Shown here one piece after another: positions 6,174 to 14,600 of a stretch of 18,729 nucleotides of DNA (the first letter of the stretch is position 1; the number at the start of each line of letters is the position of its first letter). Source of the stretch: an uncultured Eubacteriales bacterium (GTDB lineage: Bacteria; Bacillota; Clostridia; Oscillospirales; Butyricicoccaceae); assembly GCA_910586105.1 (NCBI GenBank), contig CAJUGU010000073.1:1-18729 (forward strand), given 5' to 3'. A model generated the notes under the pieces. The model saw nothing but the letters and a program-made list of their open reading frames with translations, had not been told where the DNA came from and did no database searches. The translations under genes and the position numbers were made by a program.

Positions 6174-9100
6174 TCATTTCGCGATGTTTTCGCAAAAGTT
6201 CATCAGCACTGCCGCCACTTCCGCACGGGTCGCCGTGCCCTGCGGATCCAGCCTGCCGTTGCTCTTGCCGGAGAACAGCCCCTGCGCGACTGCCCACTGC
6301 ATAGCGGGGCTTGCCCAGCTGGAGACCTCCGCGCCGTCGGCAAACGCGTCCAGCCCAGCCGACGCCGAAAGGTCATACCCCTTCAGCTTCGCGTACTGGA
6401 ACAGGGTGAGCGCAAGCTGTTCGCGGGTCACGGAATCGTTCGCGCCGAACAGGCCGCTGCTGTAGCCGCTCATAACGCCCTTTGCGGAAACCCACGCGAC
6501 CGCGCCCTCGAACCAGTCGGAGCCTGTGACATCCGGGAACGCGTGCTGATAAGCGCCGCCGTCGCCTTCCAGATTGAACAGGATCTGCGCGATCATGCCG
6601 CGCGTCAGGTTTTCATACGGGGTGAACTGCCCGCGGTTGCCTGCCATCATGCCCTTCGCGGAAACATAGTCTACCGCGGCCTTGAACCAGTCGCTTCCGG
6701 CAACGTCGGTAAAGCCGGCCGCCGGGATCGTCGGGACGCCTGCCGAAGCGGCGATCTGCCGGAACTCGACTTCGATCTCGACCTCGCCGTCCGGCATCCG
6801 GAAGCTGTACAGCAGGTCGCTTTCCGCAGTCACGCTGACTGCGGCCCCATCCTCTTCGGTAACGGTCACGCGTTCGACCTCATAGCCGTCTTCCGGGGTC
6901 ACGGCGATCGTGACCTTGTCGCCCTTCTGCGCCTTGCTCGGGCTGACCCGGTAAGAACCGTTGCTCACCGGTATGCGTCCGCTCGGGAGCTCATATTCGG
7001 TCTTCGGCGTGGCGCTGACAATGCCGCTCCCGCCGCCGCTCGGTTTGTTGCCGCTGCCGCCCGTCGAGGTATACGACGCGCGGATCACAACATCCTGCGC
7101 AGGCATGAGGAAGGCCGCCCGGCTGCTCGTCGCGTCGCTCAGCTGCATGCCGCCCTTTTCCACGATCCACCGGTCAAAGACGTAGCCGCTGCGCGTGTCC
7201 GCCGTGATCATGACCGGGTCGCCTTCGTTCGCCTTGCTGCGGCTCGCCGAACCAAAGTATACGGTGACGGTGTATTCGCCGTCGGGGTCTGTACCGTCAT
7301 AGCCGCAGATGCTGCAAACGCCGCCCGCGGTATGCTCGCCATACCCTTCCATCGCGACGGGGTCGACAATGTCGCAGCCCTCTGCATTGCACATCTTCCA
7401 GTGGTGCGTGTCGTCCATGCTCCATTCCTCCGACCACTCGTGGACATGGGGCAGGACGATCGCGTAGCCCTTGACATAGAGCCGGTTCAGGCCGACCTGC
7501 CAGTTGCTTGAGTTGCCGGTCACCTTCACGCGGACATAGCGCGCCGTTTTCCCGGCGACTTCGTTCGTGAATTCAAAGATGCCGTTTATATCGGTGTTCT
7601 TCGTGCCGTCAATGACCATTTCGGAAGAAAATGCTTCCTCGATGCTGTTGCCAAGATAAACTTCATAGGTATAATAACGGTCGGAGGATACGCCAACGCC
7701 CTTTCTCGGGAACTCCAGCCGGATGGAATCCAGCACGCATTCGCTGCCCAGATCGGCCATGACCCACTCGTCCAGGCCGCTCGTGCCCTGCCCCTTTGAA
7801 CTCCAGCGGGAGTCGTCCTCTGTGGTGGCGTTGGTCGCAACATGGATGTCTTTCTCAAGGCTCGAAGCGGTCGCCGGTTTGCCCATCGCCAGCTCGAACG
7901 GCCCTTCGGGCTTCGTCCCGCCGGTGAAGAACTTGAACCTGAACGATACCTTACGCCCCAGCGTATCCGTCACGTTGAACAGGGAATGGTTTTCATCCAA
8001 AGAATAGTCGGTGTCGTTTTCGTGGACGGCCTGGCAGTTGCCCTCAACCACGATCAGCGGCGCGATGTTTTCAAAGCTCATGCCGCCGCTCAGCACGCCG
8101 CCGGTGTGGAATTCCGCTACGTCGGTCGGTACGCAGATGGTGCGCTCGGTCTCGCTGACGAAGATCCGGTTTTCGCCCCGCTTGACCGATACCATCCAGC
8201 CGTATACCTCGATCTCGGAAATGCTGGGCGTGCTGCCCTCCGCGATGCAGAGCTTGACGTAACGCCCGTAGCTTTGCAGTTCGTTTTGCACAGCGCCGGA
8301 TGCGACGGTGTTGCCACTCTGATCGGCGACCTGGTTCCAGACCTTGCCGTCGGTCGAAGTCTCCACCGTATACCTGGAAGCCTCGCCCGCGTTCGCCCAA
8401 TTTACCTTCAGTTCGGTGAGGACGAATTTCTTGCCGAGGTCGACCACGATCTCATGCGCTTCGGTATCCCCCGCCGTCCAGACGGTATCTTCCTGGAAGT
8501 CGACCGCTTCCGCAGCGCTCGCCGAGCCGTCGACGGTAGCCTTTTTCATCGCCGAGATATAGGGCTGCTGAAAGGTATACGTCCGCTTGTATTCGTCAAA
8601 CGTGACCTCAAGCAGCATACCCGCCTGGATCTCGCCTTCGTTGACCGGCTGACGGTCTGCGGTCAGCACCTGATATTTGTGCGGGCTGACGCCGTCCGCA
8701 GGACGGAACAGCTTGCTTGTCTCGCTGGCGTCGCCCTTCCCGGTCAGGAAGATCGTCTTGCTTTCGTTCATGACCGCAAAGGTGTCGGATGCGATATCCA
8801 ACGCCCCGATGTCGTTGAACTGCCAGGTCACGGTATCCTCCGAGACCTTATCGCCAAACCGGTCGTAGCCCACCGCGACGATCTCGTTGTCCATATCTTC
8901 CAGCTTGACTTTGAACTTGAAGATACCCGAGGCCGTCTCGTCCGCCAATGTGTTCCGGTCTACATACGAGCCGATCTGCGTCGCCTGCATCGTGCCGACA
9001 GGCGTCCCGTTGAGGCTCAGCGTAACGCTGTCTGCGTTGGAATACACGGTAACGGTCGTATCCCGCTGTTCACGGTCGACAAAACGGCGTTCCGCGATAT

Positions 9101-12100
9101 AGGTCAGCGGATGTTCCTTGTCCCAGTTTGCTTTATAAAGGTAGAAAACGTCCTTGCGCAGGAGCAGCTCTTCGGGATCGCCGCTGTAGCCCTCGATCTC
9201 CTCGGGGCGCGCCTTGTACACAAGCCCCTTATCGTTCGTTCCCTGACGGCCGCCTTCGTTTCGGCTCGACGCGGAGAAATCAAACATGATCCAGCCCGCG
9301 GTCGCCCAGTAGAAGGGCCGGGCGTTGATCTCGCGCAGGCTCTGCTCGTGCCGGTCGTTGGCGTAGGATTCCGGATGGAAGGCTGCGCCGGTTCCGTACC
9401 ACTTCGTATAATCGGTCTCGCCCCGGATGTACTCCGCCTGATGGTAGGGGTTGCTGCCCGCGCCGTATTCCGAAACGCCGGTCGGGCGGTCATGGCTCTC
9501 ATCATTGGCAGCGGCATAGCCGTCCACAAAATAGCCGATGCCGGTTGTTCCCGTGCCGTACCAGCCCGGATAGCCGTTCCAGAGCAGCCAGTCCGCATCA
9601 AACTTATAGCAGTTGGAAAGGCTCATTGCCATGACCGTTTTGCGTCCGGGATCCAGTTCGTGCGAACGGTCATTCAGCGCTGTGATCATTTCCGCCTGCG
9701 CTGCGGTCGCGTCCGCACCGGTGCCCTGTCCATAAGTGCCGCCGCCCAGCTCGTTCTGCATCAGCCAGCCGAGGATGGCAGGGTAATTGTACAACTGCTT
9801 GACCATGTCGTCAAACTGATCCAGCGTCGTTTCCTTAAAGCCCGGGGAAAGTTTGCCGGTCGTTTTGCTGGTGGTCGGGTTGCCGTTGGCATCGACCAGG
9901 GACACGCCGTCGACCAGCGGGATCTCCGCCGAGCAGGCAATGCCATAGCGTGAAAGCAGGTCGTAGCAATATTCGTCATGCGGGTAATGGCTGACACGCG
10001 TCCAGTTCGCGCCCATTTCGTAAAGCACGGCAATATCTTTTTCAATGAATTCATCGGGAAGCGCGCGTCCCATGCCCGGCCAATCTTCATGCATCGCCAT
10101 GCCGCGCAGGGGGTACAGCCTGCCGTTGAGATAGAAGCCGTCGCCTTCCGCGCCGTAGCTGCCGCTGGTGCGCACCGCGTCGTAATAACGGAAGCCGATC
10201 ATGGTCTCGTAGGAATCGAGCAATGTGCCGCTGGCATCGTCGCCCTCGTACACCTCGATCGTCGCCACGTACTGGTACGGGGATTCAAGTCCGTCCCACA
10301 GCTTCGGATTTGTGACTTCCACGGTCAGCTCCGCCGGAGTGGCAGACCCACGTGTCGCTGAAATCGTTTGGGTCTGCGTCCCAACGATCCCGCCATTGAT
10401 ATCGTACATATCCTCCGGGTCAAAACGGAGCAGCCCCTTCGCCCCCAGCCCAAGCACATCGTCAAAGCTGGTGGGGTGGCTGACCGTGGCCTTCACGGTC
10501 ACGTTCCGGCTTCGCGCGGTATCGTTCCGGATCATGGCAGTCACGTCGACTTCCCATTTGCCGTTGGATCCCGTCCAATCGTCTGCACGCTGCGGGATCA
10601 TGTACACGCCGTCCGAACCGTTGTCCAGCTCGTCCAGATGTACCTGGCTGGTCAGCACCAGCTGTACGTCGCGGTTAATGCCGCTGGCGTTGTCAAAGTC
10701 GCCGTGCAGCGGCGCGATATCGCCGTTAAGCGTGCGTTCGTTGTTCGCGGAAACCGCGATCACGTTCTCGCCTTCCCGGAACTTGCCGGTCACATCGACG
10801 TTGAACGCGCTCCAACCGCCCTTATGCGAACCGACCTCTTCCCCATTCAGATAGACATGGGCTTCCATGCCGACCGAACCGAATTCCAGGAACGCGCTGC
10901 GCAGGTTATAGGCCGCAGCGTCTTCGGCGGAAAGATCCAGCGTTTTGCGGTACCAGTAGGCGCCGTTCAGGCGGGCATTGCCGCCATAGCCGGTTTCCGC
11001 ATTCCAGTCATGAGGGACGGTGACGGTCGACCAGCTGGAATCATCGTAATTCATCGCCGAAGCGTCCGCAACGCCCGCGCCGCCAAACGACCATTTGCCG
11101 TTCAGGTCAATGATCTTGCGTTCGCCGGTACCGGTCAGCGGCTTGTCCTCGCTCTGGGATTCGTCAATGTCATAATAAACATCAACGGTACCATGGAAGG
11201 TTTCTACTTGATCCGGGTCGTCAATATAATATTCAACGTCCGCCTCAAAGGTGACCTTCTTCGCCAGCGGATTGTTTTTATTGCTCAGGATATAACCGGT
11301 TTCCGCTGTGATTTCGCCGCTGGTCTCGTTCAAAGTCAGTATGCCATCAATGTTGTCCTGCGTGCTGAATCGCGTATCGGTGATGGTCGCGCCAATCGTA
11401 TCCGCATTCGCGATCTCGAGCTTGCCTTTCAGGTTGTCAGCGTCCTGCGTGTAGGTCAAGGACAGGCTTTCCGACTCATCGATCACGTAAAGCGTGATCT
11501 CTTCCGTAAGCGTTTCGGTCGCTTCCACAGGGTCGCCGCTCTCGTCCGCCTTCACGATCGAAAAGCTGTCGATGTAGTGCTTGTTCTGCACGGGTACACT
11601 CTGGTTGTTCCAGTTGAACGTTATATGGAAGCCGCCAAAATTCGACTGGCTTGCTGTCCCTGTGTTGGACAGCTTCGTGCCGTCTACATACATTTCTGTA
11701 TTGTTTTCGCCAATCATCCAACAGAACTTGTGCCAGCCCTCGGTACGCTTAACGCCAGTGCTAACCCATGTACCGCCATCTCCACGGCTTGCATACTCGC
11801 CGACCACAGTTTTGCCGTCCGGCTGTTGCGCAACCCCCATTGTTCCGTTGAACGCTCCCTGTGTCCAATTTGGGGTAATCACACCGCCCATAAAAGCGTT
11901 CTGCACGGCAGATACGTCAGACCCATCGTCATAGTACCACATGGTTGCCCAGACGTTTCCTGTCAGTTCCTCCGAGTATCGAGCATAGACGCCTTCCGAT
12001 TGCGAACCCTTCGCGCCCTGAGTCAAGGCGTGTCCGCCTGCCCGCGCCTTGGTGGGGTCGTCAACAACAGGGAGTTCTACAGGTTGCCCCTTTTTATCTT

Positions 12101-12560
12101 GATAATCTCCGTTGGCCTTATCACCATACACCCCTTGAAACTTCGGAGCATCGCCCTCAAAGTTCTCCACGAAAAGTACGGCATCCTCGCTGTAATAGGT
12201 CGCGTCTACGCTGAACGTGACTTTCTGGTTCTCGCGGCCCGATGTTGCGATCTTGTAGCCCTCATCCGCGGTGATCACGCCGGTCTCTTCGTCGAGTGTC
12301 ACATGCCTCGCGAGATCCTCCGTCCCCTTCGCATATGCGATCTCGTCGAACACCGTTTCGCCGATATCGCTGATCCAGAGCTTGCCGGACTGGCCGTCCT
12401 CACCAATGGGAGTGTACTCTAAAGCACCCCCCCCCGCCGCCAGGGTTCGGGTATCCGATCTTCGTGCCGCCCCTGCTGCCGGTATGAGCGTACACAGCAG
12501 CGCGGCGCTGCAAACCGCACTGAGCAGCCGCTGCACCTTCTTTTTCGATGTCTGTAACAT
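6174..12560 (-). CDS. SLH-anchored GH2 beta-galactosidase-like surface enzyme
   Basis: Secreted 2128-residue glycoside hydrolase, probably releasing beta-linked galactose or a related sugar at the cell surface. The start at 12560 has GGAGGAG just upstream and opens a signal peptide (residues 1 to about 32). Domains in order: a module (57-127) repeated at about 372-450, with a LamG/concanavalin-like domain (128-336) between the copies; GH2 sugar-binding domain (about 478-640); Ig-like region; TIM-barrel (about 805-1140); DUF4982-like domain (about 1150-1235); discoidin-like domains (1338-1453 and 1552-1700); a Cys/His-rich segment (1701-1755); two InlB-B/Big-type repeats; three SLH domains (1949-2127). 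The GH2 acid/base is predicted as Glu937 in QNELG and the nucleophile as Glu1031 in SEYGAG; RGMAMHEDW and RVSHYPHDE are also typical. Exact substrate is unknown. The SLH region closely resembles that of the lyase-like protein. A G9 run lies at residues 42-45. Confidence 0.9.
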   Translation of the reverse strand: MLQTSKKKVQRLLSAVCSAALLCTLIPAAGAARRSDTRTLAAGGGALEYTPIGEDGQSGKLWISDIGETVFDEIAYAKGTEDLARHVTLDEETGVITADEGYKIATSGRENQKVTFSVDATYYSEDAVLFVENFEGDAPKFQGVYGDKANGDYQDKKGQPVELPVVDDPTKARAGGHALTQGAKGSQSEGVYARYSEELTGNVWATMWYYDDGSDVSAVQNAFMGGVITPNWTQGAFNGTMGVAQQPDGKTVVGEYASRGDGGTWVSTGVKRTEGWHKFCWMIGENNTEMYVDGTKLSNTGTASQSNFGGFHITFNWNNQSVPVQNKHYIDSFSIVKADESGDPVEATETLTEEITLYVIDESESLSLTYTQDADNLKGKLEIANADTIGATITDTRFSTQDNIDGILTLNETSGEITAETGYILSNKNNPLAKKVTFEADVEYYIDDPDQVETFHGTVDVYYDIDESQSEDKPLTGTGERKIIDLNGKWSFGGAGVADASAMNYDDSSWSTVTVPHDWNAETGYGGNARLNGAYWYRKTLDLSAEDAAAYNLRSAFLEFGSVGMEAHVYLNGEEVGSHKGGWSAFNVDVTGKFREGENVIAVSANNERTLNGDIAPLHGDFDNASGINRDVQLVLTSQVHLDELDNGSDGVYMIPQRADDWTGSNGKWEVDVTAMIRNDTARSRNVTVKATVSHPTSFDDVLGLGAKGLLRFDPEDMYDINGGIVGTQTQTISATRGSATPAELTVEVTNPKLWDGLESPYQYVATIEVYEGDDASGTLLDSYETMIGFRYYDAVRTSGSYGAEGDGFYLNGRLYPLRGMAMHEDWPGMGRALPDEFIEKDIAVLYEMGANWTRVSHYPHDEYCYDLLSRYGIACSAEIPLVDGVSLVDANGNPTTSKTTGKLSPGFKETTLDQFDDMVKQLYNYPAILGWLMQNELGGGTYGQGTGADATAAQAEMITALNDRSHELDPGRKTVMAMSLSNCYKFDADWLLWNGYPGWYGTGTTGIGYFVDGYAAANDESHDRPTGVSEYGAGSNPYHQAEYIRGETDYTKWYGTGAAFHPESYANDRHEQSLREINARPFYWATAGWIMFDFSASSRNEGGRQGTNDKGLVYKARPEEIEGYSGDPEELLLRKDVFYLYKANWDKEHPLTYIAERRFVDREQRDTTVTVYSNADSVTLSLNGTPVGTMQATQIGSYVDRNTLADETASGIFKFKVKLEDMDNEIVAVGYDRFGDKVSEDTVTWQFNDIGALDIASDTFAVMNESKTIFLTGKGDASETSKLFRPADGVSPHKYQVLTADRQPVNEGEIQAGMLLEVTFDEYKRTYTFQQPYISAMKKATVDGSASAAEAVDFQEDTVWTAGDTEAHEIVVDLGKKFVLTELKVNWANAGEASRYTVETSTDGKVWNQVADQSGNTVASGAVQNELQSYGRYVKLCIAEGSTPSISEIEVYGWMVSVKRGENRIFVSETERTICVPTDVAEFHTGGVLSGGMSFENIAPLIVVEGNCQAVHENDTDYSLDENHSLFNVTDTLGRKVSFRFKFFTGGTKPEGPFELAMGKPATASSLEKDIHVATNATTEDDSRWSSKGQGTSGLDEWVMADLGSECVLDSIRLEFPRKGVGVSSDRYYTYEVYLGNSIEEAFSSEMVIDGTKNTDINGIFEFTNEVAGKTARYVRVKVTGNSSNWQVGLNRLYVKGYAIVLPHVHEWSEEWSMDDTHHWKMCNAEGCDIVDPVAMEGYGEHTAGGVCSICGYDGTDPDGEYTVTVYFGSASRSKANEGDPVMITADTRSGYVFDRWIVEKGGMQLSDATSSRAAFLMPAQDVVIRASYTSTGGSGNKPSGGGSGIVSATPKTEYELPSGRIPVSNGSYRVSPSKAQKGDKVTIAVTPEDGYEVERVTVTEEDGAAVSVTAESDLLYSFRMPDGEVEIEVEFRQIAASAGVPTIPAAGFTDVAGSDWFKAAVDYVSAKGMMAGNRGQFTPYENLTRGMIAQILFNLEGDGGAYQHAFPDVTGSDWFEGAVAWVSAKGVMSGYSSGLFGANDSVTREQLALTLFQYAKLKGYDLSASAGLDAFADGAEVSSWASPAMQWAVAQGLFSGKSNGRLDPQGTATRAEVAAVLMNFCENIAK
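12427..12435 (-). repeat. nine-G homopolymer inside the GH2 reading frame
   Basis: On the coding strand nine G residues span codons 42-45, just after the signal peptide. In the sequence as given the frame is open. Loss of one G brings a TAG into frame three codons after the tract; gain of one G brings a TGA into frame about nine codons after it. Such tracts are known sites of slipped-strand on/off switching in surface-protein genes. Switching here is inferred. Confidence 0.85.
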
Positions 12561-12647
12561 AACTCCTCCATACTCACAGTATTTGCCGACTGGATCGGCA
12601 TGTGATCTTAGATCCTTCCCTTGGCGTTGCAGCCCCCTTTCTGAAAA

Positions 12648-12678
12648 CCGCGGGGGATGGAAAATTTCCATCCCCGCG
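12648..12678 (-). promoter_or_regulatory. GC-rich hairpin in the GH2 leader
   Basis: Arms 12653-12663 and 12665-12675 are perfect 11-bp inverted repeats around a single central base. The stem extends by CGC/GCG with one bulged G. On the minus strand it is followed by GGTTTTC. It lies about 90-115 nt before the GH2 start codon and could be a leader terminator, an mRNA-stabilising stem or a protein site. No ribosome binding site is sequestered in it. Confidence 0.45.
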
Positions 12679-12769
12679 CGGCGGAAAACGAGCGGCGGAA
12701 ACCTGCCCTTGCCTTCTCGCAATGCGATATTACTAACTGTAATATTCTGTCGCTTGCCCGAACCGCCCA

Positions 12770-12785
12770 TTTAAAACGTTTTAAA
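12770..12785. promoter_or_regulatory. LacI-type operator in the GH2 leader (proximal)
   Basis: TTTAAAACGTTTTAAA is a perfect 16-bp palindrome with a central CG, the hallmark of LacI-family operators. A second copy of its core lies 88 bp away at 12859-12872. Both are in the divergent region between the GH2 gene and lacI-2, so LacI regulator 2 is the likely binder (inferred). Confidence 0.65.
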
Positions 12786-12858
12786 AATTCTAAAAGCGCC
12801 AGCACAGCCAATTTCTGTAAATCCATCAAGCTGTCCAAATCCATTGTGATACGCCTTC

Positions 12859-12872
12859 TTAAAACGTTTTAA
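12859..12872. promoter_or_regulatory. LacI-type operator in the GH2 leader (distal)
   Basis: TTAAAACGTTTTAA is a perfect 14-bp palindrome sharing the AAAACGTTTT core with the site at 12770-12785. It lies about 80 nt downstream of the predicted GH2 transcription start. Two such sites with 88-bp spacing suit cooperative or looping repression. Confidence 0.65.
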
Positions 12873-12900
12873 ATTCCGATAAAATAAATCGACACCGACG

Positions 12901-12924
12901 GAAAACCCCTGAAAAGGGGTTTTC
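12901..12924. promoter_or_regulatory. symmetrical hairpin near the GH2 transcript start
   Basis: GAAAACCCC (12901-12909) pairs perfectly with GGGGTTTTC (12916-12924) around a 6-nt loop. In the GH2 direction it begins about 20 nt after the predicted start. It could stabilise the mRNA 5' end or terminate readthrough from either side. The function is not decided by sequence alone. Confidence 0.5.
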
Positions 12925-12949
12925 TCCGCTTCCGCGCCTTATGACAAAA

Positions 12950-12978
12950 ACTATAATATACAATTAGTTATAAGTCAA
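12950..12978 (-). promoter_or_regulatory. promoter of the GH2 gene
   Basis: Read on the minus strand: -35 TTGACT (12978-12973), 17-bp spacer, -10 TATAGT (12955-12950), set in an A/T-rich patch within GC-rich surroundings. The predicted start near 12943 gives an unusually long leader of about 380 nt, containing both AAAACGTTTT operators and two hairpins. A closer promoter could exist, but none as good was found. Confidence 0.65.
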
Positions 12979-13209
12979 GCCTGACTTTCCCAAATCCGGA
13001 AAATTCGTCTATCCTGCAACAATCCGATCGTTCGTATTTGGTGAAATTGCACAGCTACAGGATGCCTTAAAAGCAGGGGGCGTGGGATCCTCCGCGCCCC
13101 CGCCGCTTGCGCCGCCGTCTCCCCCAGGGGACAGGCAGGGAGGGCGCGCGCTGCCGCAGGCGTGGCTTTCCGGGAGGAGCAAAATTTCACGATCCCCACA
13201 AAATGAGAC
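12979..13209. other. intergenic stretch between divergent promoters
   Basis: No gene is supported here. A GC-rich hairpin lies at 13076-13101 (GGGGGCG pairs with CGCCCCC around a GGATCC centre), followed by a C/G-rich, low-complexity stretch to about 13180. The stretch separates the GH2 promoter (minus strand) from the lacI-2 promoter (plus strand). Confidence 0.4.
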
Positions 13210-13238
13210 TTGCCTAACGGCGGGCTATATGCTACTAT
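13210..13238 (+). promoter_or_regulatory. promoter of LacI regulator 2
   Basis: -35 TTGCCT (13210-13215), 17-bp spacer, -10 TACTAT (13233-13238). The predicted start near 13245 gives a leader of about 155 nt that carries the palindrome at 13304-13323. Confidence 0.5.
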
Positions 13239-13303
13239 GGAAATACCGTCCCGCTTTTCCACAGCCACCGGAAAGGATCGCCGCGCCCGCTGCAAAACGC
13301 CTC

Positions 13304-13323
13304 TTCCGCATGCGGAAACGTTT
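13304..13323. promoter_or_regulatory. overlapping palindromes upstream of lacI-2
   Basis: TTCCGCATGCGGAA (13304-13317) is a perfect 14-bp palindrome. Overlapping its right end is AAACGTTT (13316-13323), a shorter version of the core found twice in the GH2 leader. It could be an autoregulatory site for LacI regulator 2. Confidence 0.45.
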
Positions 13324-13399
13324 AATATCACACTTTTGACATACCATCAACCCACAGCAGCCGCCTCCTCGGAGGGGCGGCGGAAGGGATCGCCGAAGC

Positions 13400-14488
13400 A
13401 TGGAAAACAAAAACACCGTCACCATCAAGGACCTTGCGCAGATGGCCGACCTTTCGCCCGCGACCATCCATTTGGTTCTAACAGGCAAACCCGGCCCCAA
13501 GGCCGAGACCCGCGAACGGGTGCTCGGCCTCGCCAAACAAATGGGCTACCGCTGCAACGCGGCGGCTTCGTCGCTCAAGCGGGGCGTCACGCGGATCGGC
13601 GCGATCCTTCCCCATCTGGAAGGCGACAACCGGCTGTACTATGCGCCGATCTGGTCCGGGATCCGCGCATTCATGAAGGAACACGCCGATTTCAGTCTGG
13701 AACTGGCCGAATTTACCTACGACAGCGGGGAATCCATCTCGGTACCCGCCGCGACCGTGCGGGAGGCGCAGGCTGCGGACAAACTTTCCGGGCTGATCGT
13801 GCTGGGCGATATCGAGCCTGCGGCGCGCGCCGAGCTGCGCGGGTTCAAGGACCGTCAAACGCCGATCGTCCTGGTCAACAGCGACCTGAAGGGGATCGGG
13901 CGGATCTGCTGCGTGCAGGCCGAAAACTACCTTTTAGGCCGGGTGCTCGGCGAGATCCTGCTGCGGCTGAGCCCGGAACGGGGCAGTATTCTTGCGTGCG
14001 CGGGCGAGACAACGACTCCGGCAAACGAAGCCTCCATCCGCGGCCTTGAGGACTACGTGCGCGAGCACGACGCCGGGCGGACGGTCTACAAGCTGTATTA
14101 CGGTTATTCGCAGAAGGAACGGGAAAAGCTGCGCCGCTCACTGCGCGAACATCTTACGCAGCATCCCGATATCGCGGGCTGTTGCAGCGTGACGGCGCGC
14201 GGCAGCGTCGAACTGGCGCGCGCGTTGGAGGAAAGCGGCCTTGCCGGAAAACTCCCTGCGATCGGAAGCGATCTATTCCCGCAAAACCTGGAGAGCCTGC
14301 GTCGCGGAACATTCCAAAACCTCATGTTTAAAAACCCTTATCAACAGGGCTGGCTTGCCGCCGAACAGCTGTTCCGCTACATCTTCCACGGGACGGCGGA
14401 AAGCGTCGTTTTCGTAAAAAGCGAAGTGATCTTTCAAAGCTCGATCCCGATGTACGAAGACCTTACGACGGGCGCGCTCGGGAGCTGA
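13400..14488 (+). CDS. LacI-family transcriptional regulator 2
   Basis: This 362-residue repressor has the LacI-type helix-turn-helix at residues 7-28 (TIKDLAQMADLSPATIHLVL), a hinge region near 53-60, and a sugar-binding-protein-like sensor domain from about 64. Leu replaces the usual Arg (LacI Arg22) in the recognition helix and Pro-Ala replaces Tyr-Gln, so operator choice should differ from regulator 1. The sensor half shares IGSDLFPQ near 295 and IWSGI near 84 with regulator 1, pointing to common ancestry. The ATG at 13400 has only GGAAGGG about 13 nt upstream, a poorly spaced ribosome binding site. It is transcribed divergently from the GH2 gene, whose leader contains two AAAACGTTTT palindromes; control of the GH2 enzyme is the likely job (inferred). 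The ligand is unknown. Confidence 0.9.
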   Translation: MENKNTVTIKDLAQMADLSPATIHLVLTGKPGPKAETRERVLGLAKQMGYRCNAAASSLKRGVTRIGAILPHLEGDNRLYYAPIWSGIRAFMKEHADFSLELAEFTYDSGESISVPAATVREAQAADKLSGLIVLGDIEPAARAELRGFKDRQTPIVLVNSDLKGIGRICCVQAENYLLGRVLGEILLRLSPERGSILACAGETTTPANEASIRGLEDYVREHDAGRTVYKLYYGYSQKEREKLRRSLREHLTQHPDIAGCCSVTARGSVELARALEESGLAGKLPAIGSDLFPQNLESLRRGTFQNLMFKNPYQQGWLAAEQLFRYIFHGTAESVVFVKSEVIFQSSIPMYEDLTTGALGS

Positions 14489-14600
14489 CGCCCGCCCCGG
14501 AAACGTCTTTTGCCTATACCCAACGCGGCGTTTGGCGCGAACTCCACGCAAAATCCATATCCTCTTGCTACACCCACGTTCAAAAAAACTTGCCGATCCT

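Noticed and set aside
7842..12422. Long plus-strand frames (703 and 684 codons) opposite the GH2 gene
   Set aside because: They are antisense shadows caused by GC-rich third positions of the GH2 gene. The catalytic and SLH motifs are on the minus strand.
12975..13331. 118-codon minus-strand frame in the divergent intergenic region
   Set aside because: It crosses the lacI-2 promoter and palindrome, has no ribosome binding site and reads as low-complexity.
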